Origin: Topomyia yanbarensis
Lineage: Eukaryota > Arthropoda > Insecta > Diptera > Culicidae
Reading direction: 5' to 3'
Assembly (NCBI RefSeq): GCF_030247195.1
Contig: NC_080672.1
Location: 29,891,906-29,955,905, forward strand
Length of the DNA: 64,000 bases
Part shown: piece by piece, positions 23,243 to 33,105 of the stretch
Numbering within the stretch: position 1 is the stretch's first letter
Layout of the letters: each line of letters opens with the position of its first letter
Notes under the pieces: generated by a model
What the model was told of the DNA's origin: nothing
The model's input: the letters and a program-made list of their open reading frames with translations, nothing else
Databases searched by the model: none
Program-made: the position numbers and the translations under genes

Positions 23243-24562
23243 ATGGTTCCCTCTCCGGATGGTCAAATGGAAGTTGAATCGGGTTCAACTTCTAAGGCTC
23301 CCCCCCGGCCCAAATGCTATCCAGAACTCTCAACTGGTCCATTTGTGGTCTTCTTTCGGCCCAAGACTAAATCACTGAATCTTCTTCAGATTTCTAGAGA
23401 CCTGACGGAACGGTTCTCGGCTGTGACCGAAATTTCAAAGGTCCGCTCGGACAAGATAAGGGTGTTGCTAGCCAACTCAAAGCAGGCAAACGATATTGCT
23501 TGCTGTGAGCACTTTACGCGGGATTATAACGTGTATATTCCGGCTGTAAGAGTACAATCCGAAGGCGTCGTAACCGATGAGAGTTTGACGTGCGAGGATC
23601 TGCTGAAGTACGGGGTCGGCCGATTCAGAGACCGCTTACTTCAGCCAGTTAAAATACTTGAGTGCAAACGTTTGCACTCAGTAGCAGTTGCGGGGGATGG
23701 TTCAAAAACGTACCCCCAATCAAACTCTTATCGGGTGACCTTCGCTGGTACCGCTTTGCCAAATTTCGTCCTCTTGCACAAGGTTCGTCTGCCTGTGCGT
23801 CTGTTTGTGCCGCGGGTCATGAATTGCACAAAGTGTAAACAACTGGGTCACACAGCCACCCATTGTAGCAACAAGGCCCGCTGTGGAAAATGCGGGGAGA
23901 ATCATCTAGATGATTCGTGCAGTAGGCAAGCCGAAAAGTGTCCTTACTGTGCGGAGAGTCTGCATGATATCTCGGCATGTCCCGCGTACAAACTACGCGG
24001 GGATAAACTGAAACGTTCCCTTGCGGGACGATCCAAACATTCTTTCGCAGAAATGTTAAAGAATGCTACGCCACCATCCTCAGCAAACATCTATACTCAC
24101 TTGCCTCCTGACGAGGGCGAGGCTGGTAACCCACAAGAGGGAACATCTACTAGGGTGCCTAGAATTTATAGGAAGAGGAGGAACACTTCCTCTCGTAAAG
24201 TTCCTTGTAAAGGCCAGAAGGTGTCCCTTGAGGGGGCTCCGAAAGTCACATCTATTGGAAGTGTTGCAACCAAACCGAAGCAATTAGCTCCTGGTCTCGG
24301 AGGATTAAGCTCAGAGAAGGAGTTCCCAGCACTTCCAGGAACATCAAAAATCCCAAGTGTTCCTTTGTTTCAGTTCGAGAGTAATCACAGCACTGGGATT
24401 ATAAAACTCTCGGACATAGTGGACTGGATAATAAAAACTTTCAATATTACTGATCCTATTAAAAGTCTTATGTTAGCTTTTCTCCCTACAGTGAGAACAT
24501 TTTTGAAGCAGTTGACTGCTAAATGGCCCCTCCTCTCAGCGATTGTATCCTTCGATGGCTAA
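23243..24562 (+). CDS. Retrotransposon ORF1, zinc-knuckle RNA-binding protein
   Basis: Encodes a 439-residue nucleic-acid-binding protein that would coat element RNA in the ribonucleoprotein. I take the ATG at 23243 (MVPSPDGQMEVES); the frame is open a little further upstream without another ATG. Around residues 195-250 there are three CCHC knuckles in a row: CTKCKQLGHTATHC, CGKCGENHLDDSC (one residue shorter between C and H) and CPYCAESLHDISAC. Before them, a region around residues 35-150 (VVFFRPKTKSLNLLQISRDL) looks like the folded N-terminal domain of I-type ORF1 proteins. The C-terminal third is Ser/Lys/Pro-rich, followed by a short hydrophobic stretch. The frame is intact. Its stop overlaps the ORF2 start by 8 nt (ATGGCTAA), which suggests termination-reinitiation for ORF2 translation. 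Confidence 0.92.
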   Translation: MVPSPDGQMEVESGSTSKAPPRPKCYPELSTGPFVVFFRPKTKSLNLLQISRDLTERFSAVTEISKVRSDKIRVLLANSKQANDIACCEHFTRDYNVYIPAVRVQSEGVVTDESLTCEDLLKYGVGRFRDRLLQPVKILECKRLHSVAVAGDGSKTYPQSNSYRVTFAGTALPNFVLLHKVRLPVRLFVPRVMNCTKCKQLGHTATHCSNKARCGKCGENHLDDSCSRQAEKCPYCAESLHDISACPAYKLRGDKLKRSLAGRSKHSFAEMLKNATPPSSANIYTHLPPDEGEAGNPQEGTSTRVPRIYRKRRNTSSRKVPCKGQKVSLEGAPKVTSIGSVATKPKQLAPGLGGLSSEKEFPALPGTSKIPSVPLFQFESNHSTGIIKLSDIVDWIIKTFNITDPIKSLMLAFLPTVRTFLKQLTAKWPLLSAIVSFDG

Positions 24563-25562
24563 CTCATCGAACGAGGTCACGGATTTGATCACTGTTCTAC
24601 AGTGGAATTGCAGAAGTATCATCCCGAAAATCGATTCCTTCAAAATTTTAATAAATAATTTGAGTTGCGATGCATTTGCATTATGTGAAACTTGGTTAAC
24701 TTCCGACATAGAACTCAACTTCCACGACTTTAATATTATTCGCCTGGATCGAGACACCCCCTATGGAGGAGTGCTTTTGGGGATCAAAAAGTGCTATTCC
24801 TTCTCCAGAATTAACCTTCCCTCGATAACAGGTATTGAAGTTGTCGCTTGTCAAGTAACAACCAAAGGCAAAAGCCTTTGCATAGCTTCCATATATATTC
24901 CCCCCAACACCGCGGTTGGGCACCGACGGCTACAAGACATCTTAGAATCCCTGCCAGCACCGCGACTAGTTTTAGGAGACTTTAACTCTCACGGTACAGC
25001 ATGGGGTTGCCTCTATGATGATAACCGGTCTTCCTTAATTCAGGATCTTTGCGATAACTTCAATTTGACAATTTTAAACACGGGTGAAATGACACGGATT
25101 CCTGCTCCTCCAGCGCGCCCGAGCGCCTTAGACTTGTCCCTTTGCTCAACATCGCTGCGGTTAAATTGCACGTGGAAGGTAATTCCTGATCCCCACGGCA
25201 GCGACCATCTGCCGATTGTAGTCTCAATCAATAACGGTTCAAGGCCATTGAAATCAATCAATATTTCGTATGACCTCACACGAAATATCGATTGGAAGAG
25301 CTATGCTGCCGCGATATCCGACAACATCGAATCTACCCAAGAACTTCCTCCGGAGGAAAAGTACAGCTTTTTGGCTGGCTTGATTCTCGACAGCGCGAAT
25401 CAAGCTCAGACTAGGCCAGTACCCGGCGCGACATACAAAAACGTTCTCCCAATCCCTGGTGGGATAAAGAGTGCTCAGACGTGTACGCAGAGAAGGCCGC
25501 CGCGTTTAAGACCTTCCGGAACGACGGGTTACCCGCCAGTTTTCGACAGTACGCGACGTTAG
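24555..25562 (+). CDS. Retrotransposon ORF2, 5' part: AP endonuclease domain (cut by frameshift)
   Basis: Starts at ATG 24555 inside the end of ORF1. The apurinic endonuclease domain that nicks target DNA for reverse transcription is complete: LQWNCRSI (about residue 15), the catalytic Glu in CETWL (about 44-48), VLGDFNSHGTAWG (about 140-152) and the late GSDHLPIV with catalytic Asp/His (about 215-222). The true reading frame is lost at about 25437-25441. The last ~40 residues before the stop at 25560-25562 are out of frame and read as nonsense (QRRPPRLRPSGTTGYPP). The continuation is the next entry. Confidence 0.9.
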   Translation: MANSSNEVTDLITVLQWNCRSIIPKIDSFKILINNLSCDAFALCETWLTSDIELNFHDFNIIRLDRDTPYGGVLLGIKKCYSFSRINLPSITGIEVVACQVTTKGKSLCIASIYIPPNTAVGHRRLQDILESLPAPRLVLGDFNSHGTAWGCLYDDNRSSLIQDLCDNFNLTILNTGEMTRIPAPPARPSALDLSLCSTSLRLNCTWKVIPDPHGSDHLPIVVSINNGSRPLKSINISYDLTRNIDWKSYAAAISDNIESTQELPPEEKYSFLAGLILDSANQAQTRPVPGATYKNVLPIPGGIKSAQTCTQRRPPRLRPSGTTGYPPVFDSTRR

Positions 25563-28240
25563 ACAAGCGAATGAAGAGTTTGATGAAAGCCAAAAAACGC
25601 GATTATTGGCGCCGGTTCGTCGACGGATTAACGAGAGAAACATCGATGAGCACTCTTTGGGGAACAGCCCGACGTATGCGAAATCGAAACAGTACTAATG
25701 AGAGCGTGGAATATTCAAACCGTTGGATATTCGATTTCGCCAAGAAGGTTTGTCCGGATTCCGCCCCGGCACAGAAGATCTACCGCGCCGCGTCTCCTCA
25801 CGATAGCGCGAACGAAACACCTTTTTCGATGGTGGAGTTCTCACTTGCTCTCTTGTCGTGTAACAATAAAGCTCCGGGGCCAGACAGAATCAAATTCAAC
25901 TTGTTGAAGAATCTGCCTGACTCTGCCAAGAGACGCTTGTTGAACTTATTTAATAAGTTTCTCGAGGCTAACATTGTCCCACTCGATTGGAGACAAGTGA
26001 AGGTCATCGCCATCCAAAAACCAGGAAAACCAGCCTCCGACCACAATTCGTACCGTCCCATCGCAATGCTATCCTGTATCCGGAAGTTGTTCGAGAAAAT
26101 GATCCTATTCCGCCTCGACAATTGGGTCGAAGCAAATGGCTTACTGTCAGATACACAATTTGGCTTTCGCAAAGGCAAAGGGACGAACGATTGTCTTGCG
26201 TTGCTCTCAACTGAAATTCAAATGGCCTATGCTAGCAAAGAGCAGATGGCATCAGTGTTCCTAGATATTAAGGGGGCTTTTGATTCAGTTTCGATCAACA
26301 TTCTTTCAGAGAAGCTGCACCAGCATGGTCTTTCAGCGACTTTAAACAACTTTTTACTAAACTTGTTGTTGGAAAAGCACATGCATTTTTCGCATGGTGA
26401 CTTATCGACATTACGATTTAGCTACATGGGCCTTCCCCAGGGCTCATGTCTAAGCCCCCTTTTATACAATTTCTATGTCAACGACATTGATGAATGTCTT
26501 GACAATTCCTGCACGTTAAGGCAACTTGCAGACGATGGCGTGGTGTCTGTTACGGGACCCAAAGCTGTCGATCTACAAGGACCATTACAGAATACCCTGG
26601 ACAATTTGTCTGCTTGGGCTATTAAGCTGGGTATCGAATTCTCCACGGAGAAAACTGAGCTAGTTGTATTTTCAAGGAAGCGTGAACCAGCACAACTACA
26701 GCTTCTATTAATGGGTCAAACTATAGCTCAGGTCTTCACAGTAAAATATCTAGGGGTCTGGTTCGACTCGAAAGGTACTTGGGGATGCCATGTTCGGTAT
26801 CTGAAACAGAAATGCCAACAAAGGATCAACTTTCTTCGTACAATAACCGGAACATGGTGGGGTGCCCACCCAGGAGACCTAATTAGGTTGTATCAAACAA
26901 CGATACTGTCGGTAATGGAATACGGATGCTTCTGCTTTCGCTCCGCCGCGAACATACATTTCATCAAACTCGAAAGAATTCAGTATCGTTGTTTGCGTAT
27001 CGCCTTAGGGTGCATGCAGTCGACCCATACGATGAGTCTCGAAGTGCTGTCGGGCGTTCTCCCGTTGAAAAATCGATTTTGGGAACTCTCATATCGATTG
27101 CTCATTCGATGCGATATCTTGAACCCGGTCGTGATTGAAAATTTCGAAAGGCTTGTTGAGCTCAATTCTCAGACCCGTTTCATGTCCCTGTACTTTGACT
27201 ACATGGCGCAGAATATTAACCCTTCTTCTTACAATCCCAACCGTGTGCATTTCATAAATACTTCTGAATCTACTGTTTTCTTCGACACATCCATGAAAGA
27301 CGAGATTAGTGGAATTCCGGACCACATACGCCCACAAGTGGTTCCAAACATTTTTTATAATAAATTCCGAGAAGTCGACTGTTCTAAGATGTTTTATACT
27401 GACGGATCAAACCTCGAAGGATCCACTGGCTTCGGTATTTTCAATCAAAAGTTCACCGCCTCCTACAAACTCAGTGACCCTGCTTCAGTTTACGCCGCAG
27501 AACTAGCTGCCATTCAGTATACCCTTGGAGTCATTGAAACATTACCCGCAGACCATTACTTCATCGTTTCGGATAGCCTCAGTTCCATTGACGCTATTCG
27601 CTCGATGAAACAAGGCAAGCACTCCTCGTATTTTTTGGGGAAAATACGGGAGCTACTGAGTGCTTTATCTGACAACTCTTTCCAGATTACCTTGGTATGG
27701 GTCCCTTCTCATTGCTCCATTCCGGGCAATGAGAAGGCAGACTCCTTAGCTAAGGTGGGTGCCTTAGAAGGAGACGTTTACGAAAGACCAATTTGCTTCA
27801 GCGAATTTTTCAGTATTACTCATCAGAGAACCCTCGAAAGTTGGCAAACTTCGTGGAGCAGTGGAGAGCTGGGAAGGTGGCTACATTCGATAATCCCTAA
27901 GGTATCGACGAAACCTTGGTTCAAGGGGATGGATGTGGGTCGTGACTTCATTCGTGTGATGTCCCGACTCATGGCAAACCATTACACGCTGGATGCACAT
28001 CTCCGGCGTATTGGGCTCGTGGATAGTGGTATCTGCGCTTGTGGCGACGGCTATCACGACATCGAGCACATTGTCTGGGCGTGCACCGAGTACAGTTCCG
28101 CTAGGTCTCGGCTAATGGATACCCTGCGGGCCCGAGGAAGACCAACCAACGTCCCGGTTCGAGATGTGCTGGCAAGCCGCGATGTTCTCTATATGTCCCT
28201 TATATACACCTTTGTGAAAACCATCAATATACAAGTCTAA
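25442..28240 (+). CDS. Retrotransposon ORF2, 3' part: reverse transcriptase, RNase H, Cys/His motif
   Basis: Continuation of ORF2 in the -1 frame from about 25442 (SPNPWWDKECSDVY), open to the stop at 28238-28240. Residue numbers below count from 25481. Reverse transcriptase motifs: APGPDRI (about 131-137), the YRPIAMLSCIRKLFEKM block (191-207), FLDIKGAFDSV (260-270), GLPQGSCLSPLLYNFYVND (317-335) and the catalytic LADD (349-352), where the family usually has Tyr or Phe-Ala-Asp-Asp. RNase H: YTDGS (Asp about 641), AAELAAI (Glu about 674), VSDSLSS (Asp about 698) and GNEKADSLAK (Asp about 755), so all four acidic residues are present. Near the end is CACGDGYHDIEHIVWAC (about 852-868), a Cys/His motif typical of these ORF2 proteins. 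No internal stop is present. Confidence 0.92.
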   Translation, partial: RSPNPWWDKECSDVYAEKAAAFKTFRNDGLPASFRQYATLDKRMKSLMKAKKRDYWRRFVDGLTRETSMSTLWGTARRMRNRNSTNESVEYSNRWIFDFAKKVCPDSAPAQKIYRAASPHDSANETPFSMVEFSLALLSCNNKAPGPDRIKFNLLKNLPDSAKRRLLNLFNKFLEANIVPLDWRQVKVIAIQKPGKPASDHNSYRPIAMLSCIRKLFEKMILFRLDNWVEANGLLSDTQFGFRKGKGTNDCLALLSTEIQMAYASKEQMASVFLDIKGAFDSVSINILSEKLHQHGLSATLNNFLLNLLLEKHMHFSHGDLSTLRFSYMGLPQGSCLSPLLYNFYVNDIDECLDNSCTLRQLADDGVVSVTGPKAVDLQGPLQNTLDNLSAWAIKLGIEFSTEKTELVVFSRKREPAQLQLLLMGQTIAQVFTVKYLGVWFDSKGTWGCHVRYLKQKCQQRINFLRTITGTWWGAHPGDLIRLYQTTILSVMEYGCFCFRSAANIHFIKLERIQYRCLRIALGCMQSTHTMSLEVLSGVLPLKNRFWELSYRLLIRCDILNPVVIENFERLVELNSQTRFMSLYFDYMAQNINPSSYNPNRVHFINTSESTVFFDTSMKDEISGIPDHIRPQVVPNIFYNKFREVDCSKMFYTDGSNLEGSTGFGIFNQKFTASYKLSDPASVYAAELAAIQYTLGVIETLPADHYFIVSDSLSSIDAIRSMKQGKHSSYFLGKIRELLSALSDNSFQITLVWVPSHCSIPGNEKADSLAKVGALEGDVYERPICFSEFFSITHQRTLESWQTSWSSGELGRWLHSIIPKVSTKPWFKGMDVGRDFIRVMSRLMANHYTLDAHLRRIGLVDSGICACGDGYHDIEHIVWACTEYSSARSRLMDTLRARGRPTNVPVRDVLASRDVLYMSLIYTFVKTINIQV

Positions 28241-29063
28241 CTGCCCCTTGTTATCTTCTTATCATTCTCAGAACGCTCTTCCACCTGTATCAAACCATCT
28301 GTATCGAATGAGCCAACAAACACGGGACCTACGGCACGAACATAACACGCTAAACTCGAAATGTAGCCGATCCACATCTGAGCCGTACTACGAAATCGTC
28401 TGGAAAAACCCCTGCCATCTTGAGGAGGACCACCCGGCGTCCCAGTACATGATTCCCCTGATGAAGGCCACCCGAGTTTGTAATCCATCCGTTGATCTCA
28501 CGATGCCTGAAACTGAAATAATTTTCTCTCCCTGCCATCTTTGTCTACCCTCCCTCCCCTGACTCTTATACCCAGAAGTAACACCCCTACCCCCCCCCCC
28601 CCCCCCAATATCATCACGAAGCATTTAGCTCTTCTTGTCTCTTCTAGTTTTAACTATTATATTATATAATCTCGTTGAAATTGCCCAACTCTACTACCCA
28701 CAAAAATAACTATAATTACGAATCTTTACAAAATTCAATCATGCCCTCTAGTTATGCCTAGTTTTAAGTTAGTCGTAAAAAATTGTCCCCCTTAATTAAA
28801 CATTATTTGCTCCAATAATCTCACTGATAAAAATGTCAAACCATATTGCCACAAAAACTAAATGACCCCCCTAATCTTACGAAAACAATATTATCCCCTT
28901 GTGTAGATATATAAGATAGCTATAAAATCGCATTAGTTTCATTTTAAAAAAATCAATATGTAATCCCCTAGTTTTAAGCAATTTAAAATGTAAAACAAAA
29001 CAAAATTGGCACCTTTAAGCTAACGCAACGTGCCTTATCAAATAAACGATTTGAATAAAAAAA
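28241..29063 (+). other. Retrotransposon 3' UTR and A tail
   Basis: AT-rich non-coding tail of the element. It contains a run of 17 C at 28590-28606 and ends with AAATAAACGATTTGAAT and a short A run. The AATAAA-like ending is used as the site for target-primed reverse transcription by inference. Confidence 0.8.
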
Positions 29064-29075
29064 AACATATTCCTT
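29064..29075. repeat. 3' target-site duplication of the retrotransposon
   Basis: AACATATTCCTT, identical to 22944-22955. It fixes the 3' boundary and orientation of the insertion. Confidence 0.9.
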
Positions 29076-29257
29076 GGCGGTGAAGTATTACCTGCGCTGT
29101 TTACTACAACTAAGGAATCAATCCGTCTACCTTTTATTACGCTATCGTTCACGTTCATGCCGGCATGGGTACTATATAGGTTACATTTTCCTTTGGTGAT
29201 CTACATTCCGCACGTTTAGTCACTTGCATACCCACGAAACGAACGTTGTTGGAAATG

Positions 29258-29690
29258 CTAAGGAAAAGTTTCTAAAATTTCATTCTTAACAGATTCCACT
29301 TCTCCGTAGTTCGACACCATTCGTTTAGTAAATTCTGATCTAGTGCGCGGTGCTAGGTCGTGTATACGAACATTCACTTTATCATCGTCCATATATGTAC
29401 ACGGCTCTTGGTGCTGATGCTGATTTATTCGACGCCGTGTTGCGTGTTGTTTTTCGGGATGAAGTTTTCTCTCTAGGTTAAACATCTAAACGTTATAAAT
29501 ACACAGAGTCTCGCGTAGTCCTGTTAGATGTAGGTCACTTCATCGAGGTTAAGCACACTTTGACTAGTTGTTCCGCCTCCTGAGCTGTAGGTCAAAGGCG
29601 AGTTTTCTTGAAGTCAATCAAAATTGTGTTATCAGTAATCAAGATGTTTATTTCATGTGGTTGACTCATTTCACCGCGCAGCCGGAGGGA
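29258..29690 (-). pseudogene. ORF1 relic, diverged relative of 19062-20045
   Basis: The minus-strand frame at 29485-29258 reads VNVRIHDLAPRTRSEFTKRM then NYGEVESVKNEI, aligning with MRLHNLSSCTPRESITKYMS then FGEVESVTPDTW in the relic at 19464-19748. Upstream on the same strand (about 29690-29590), MSQPHEINILITDNTILIDF corresponds to the start of that ORF1. It has several stops and is truncated. It lies directly beyond the intact retrotransposon but belongs to a different family. Confidence 0.55.
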
Positions 29691-32600
29691 ACGATATTAG
29701 AGAATTAGGCGCCATTTTTAGATAGACTACCCGTCGAAAAACATCCATTCTGAATATTGCAACATTTTAACTTTTACCATTTTAATTTGTATTATCTCTT
29801 TTACTTAATGGCCTACAAGTTGAGGTTTTCAGCAAAGCTGTGCGAATGGAAATGATCGTGTGTATTATAATCATTTTCAATTAAGTGATTTTGAACCGAA
29901 GTAAAGTCATTACACTATTCCCACCATAGTGTTCCTTCAAACAAGTAGCCATAATGTTAATTTGCCATATTTACATTTTTATTGCCATGATATTGATCAC
30001 TCTATGTCTAAGTGACCTTTTCTCTCGGGTAGTCTACCCCTTGGCTACTGCCAGCGTAACAATTTGCCGCGCACCGCACATGTGTGACCCTTTCCGCCCG
30101 TTTAATCGTAGATCGGTATAATGTTTGCAATCATCATCACTCCGCTTGAACATCATTCAACAGTTGAGTCATAAAGTCAGCGGATCAGATAGATGGTTGG
30201 ATTCAGTTTTCTTGGACCCCAAGGGTCGAAATTGTTTCCAGTTGGGGGTCCTTCTCCGTATACGATGCTAACTCAACTAGCACGTGATGAATGTGAAGGC
30301 TGTTCGATGATAAGTGCGTGTTAGACAAACGAAAAAGAAAAAGAGACCAATTATTATTTTTCGAAAATTATTATTCAACAACTGCTAGATACAGGTTTCC
30401 ATCCACTAGGGGAAATCATTCAAAGTGATTGGTTTTATCGACAGTGAATTGAACACACGCGTTTTCATCGTTGCACATCGAATCTTATCGATCGTTAGAT
30501 CAACTACAGCAAAAAAGAAAACCTCAAAGGACAAGACAAATTGAACCTTTGAGTGAACCGCGTGAGCAAATTTACTGATGCCATTCACCGGTGCTTCGGT
30601 AGCTATTATGTCGTAAAATTAATTGCTACTGTGTGTGACCTTTGGCTGCTTACGCACTTGGTGGCATTTCCTTTCAGTTCAGGTCGCGATCGAGCTCAGT
30701 TGGAAATTGTAGGGAACTTAATCAAGCCAAGGGTTGTGAAACAGTGATTTACTCACAGTTTCGCCTGAAATTTAGCACTAGCAAATAAGCCTAATTCTTC
30801 TATTCACACCATTACCCTCCATTGCCAATGCAGTGGGTTAAACTTTGCGCGCATCTTCCAAAATTGAAATAGCTCTTTCGCCACGGAGCATGCCCCAACA
30901 TTTTGCACGCATCATCTGTGGGGTAAATGTTGTTGACCTGCTTTTTGTTCAATCATCCAATCCGTTGGCAGACTCGCTTCAACATCAATTCCTCTCGATG
31001 GACCCGCGGGAGGAAAGCTGCTCAATTAAACTCATTTGTTTGTTATTACTCGGCCCGGCCAAAGACCCCTTGGTTGGCCGATGCCGGCAAATTTATGCCA
31101 ATCTGTGTGATTTGATTATTTTTGGAATGCCAACCGCTGATGACACAGACTGCCAGGTATCTTCCACGTAGATTATGATGATCCAAGCAACCTATACTGA
31201 CATACAGTTGACAGCTGATATACAATAAAATCACGATAACATAACTGATTCACCGATAGCATCGTGGAGAGAGAGTGGCAAAACGTGTTCGGTGTGCAGT
31301 GCGGCGAATATGCGGGAATGAAGTGAAACCAATTACAAGCCGGGTGCATATGTTTTGCATATGGATAGCATTTTCACCCACATTCCGATTCCTGGTGAAA
31401 CTGGTCCATTTTATTGAAAAAGAAATGTTGTTTTGTATGGAAATCATCTCAGGAGTTCCAAGCTGTGAAATGTATTGATGTTAAATTATTTATTTTATGA
31501 GTGAAAGTTTAAACAAAAATATTACTTTTCAGCAGTCACCGAATCTCTTGAACCCAAATTATATATACTAAAAGTTTAACCTATTGGGTTTGAGACAGGC
31601 CATTGAATGTGATTAATCTTTAAAAATCTACATAAATATTACCACAAGTGGCAAAAAAGAAGTTCTGTTTAGAAATAGTGAAATAAAACGACGAAATTAA
31701 AGTGCAGATTCTATTTCTGAGCTTGGTGAGGGACCGTGTTTAACAATTTAACGCTTCTTTATCGCGACATTATCAGTAATAGCACTGCAATGCCTGTACT
31801 CACAGAAAGAAAGCAGAACCAATGTCTCAAAAAATATACACGAAAATTTTTCCCTATCCAAAAAACAATACCAGAAGTATACGTTTCAAAGTGATCAGCA
31901 GTTTTTCCCATGGACGGTATCGCAAGTCGGTCTGCGAAACGGTTTCCTATCCGTTACACGTTGGGTTTTCTCACTTGGTAAAATACCCTACTATTATACA
32001 CCAAAATGCAAGCCCCCGACGATGGAAGAAATTGGGAATTGGGCAAAGTGGCCGCACGAGAGCTTTTCCTAACAGATAGTAACAGCCACTCGGTTGTTTC
32101 TCGCCACCGACAGATTTCGGTTTCATTTCGGTGCTACTGAATGGAGCATGTACTTTTTGTTGTAGCATAATCACTGTGATTCCGCCACACACAATTGCCG
32201 AGTATGACCGACAATTGCAATTAACCATGCCAAAGTATCTACAATTCCAGTCACGCCTACCCCGAAAGCGAGGAGATTGAGAGATTGCCGAAAAAGAAAA
32301 ATGGGTTGATCGTACCGGTGAGAGCTGAATTTAAATGTCATCCAATGGATCGCCCGTACCTTTAGGACAGGCCAGCTGCTTTTTCCTCGGCACGAAGAAG
32401 CCATACGATCCTCAAGGTGGACCACTTTCAGTTTCGTGTACTGGCATGTAAACATTAACATGCCCAATCCATCGGCTTATTATTTTGACCGCAATTCCCG
32501 ATCTGTGATCTTGCGATCGCCCACAGGGCAACGACAATATTAGCTCACGTCACAGCCAACGGTTCGCTTGTTACTATACAAATTATGGTACTTTGGCATA

Positions 32601-33105
32601 ATTTTACGGTCTGTTTTTTATACTGACCGCTTTTTCGGATACGGGTGAGAGATTCCCGTGGATTTTTTTGAGCCGACAAAGGTCATCCAGTGTCCATCGT
32701 AGAATGGGTACTTTACCAGCGTGAAGGTTTGATGGCTTTATAAGACTTTTTATAGCTTGGAGATGAACCAAAATTTGGGTTTTAAATGGCGCAACTAATA
32801 AACATTGAATCAGTCACGGATGAGTGTAGTCGGCCGTGTCGGAACGGTCACCGCGGCAATATTCTTGTAATGCAGCGACGTCAGTGAACCAAGTTGATTT
32901 TAATTGATTCTTCCGCATACCGGTGAGAGCTTAACAAAACGTAGATCGGCCAAAATGCATTATCCGCCTAGTCGTGTGATATGGTCTATTGTGTTTTATT
33001 TGAATCAGTTGACTCGAAGACACGTAATTTCATTTTTATGCTGCCAATCATTGATAGAGAATTTTTAGTAATAAATTACAGTTACTTCTCTTTAAATATT
33101 AATTA
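29691..33105. other. Long intergenic stretch without a supported gene
   Basis: Unique-looking sequence of mixed composition. Open frames of 60-108 codons occur on both strands (for example 30845-31171 plus and 32171-32467 minus) with no recognisable domain and no clear splice structure. It may be intron of a large gene or regulatory DNA; I cannot tell. Confidence 0.35.

Larger units (their letters stand above)
22956..29063 (+). mobile_element. Structurally complete I/LOA-type non-LTR retrotransposon
   Basis: A 6.1 kb unit bounded by a 12-bp target-site duplication. It has a ~287 bp 5' UTR, ORF1 with three zinc knuckles (23243-24562), ORF2 with endonuclease, reverse transcriptase, RNase H and a C-terminal Cys/His motif (24555-28240), a ~820 bp 3' UTR with a 17-C run (28590-28606), and a short A tail after TTTGAAT. 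RNase H in ORF2 places it among I/LOA-type families rather than jockey or CR1. It starts at CATTCG, as expected for full-length target-primed insertion without 5' truncation. A single frameshift in the A-run at 25437-25441 splits ORF2. All catalytic motifs are otherwise readable, so this is a recent, probably self-inactivated copy. A decayed relative lies at 44660-46650. Confidence 0.93.

Noticed and set aside
25437..25443. Programmed -1 frameshift signal in ORF2
   Set aside because: The heptamer is not of the canonical X-XXY-YYZ type because only five A are present. A single-base loss is simpler, so this is retained only as an alternative in the findings.
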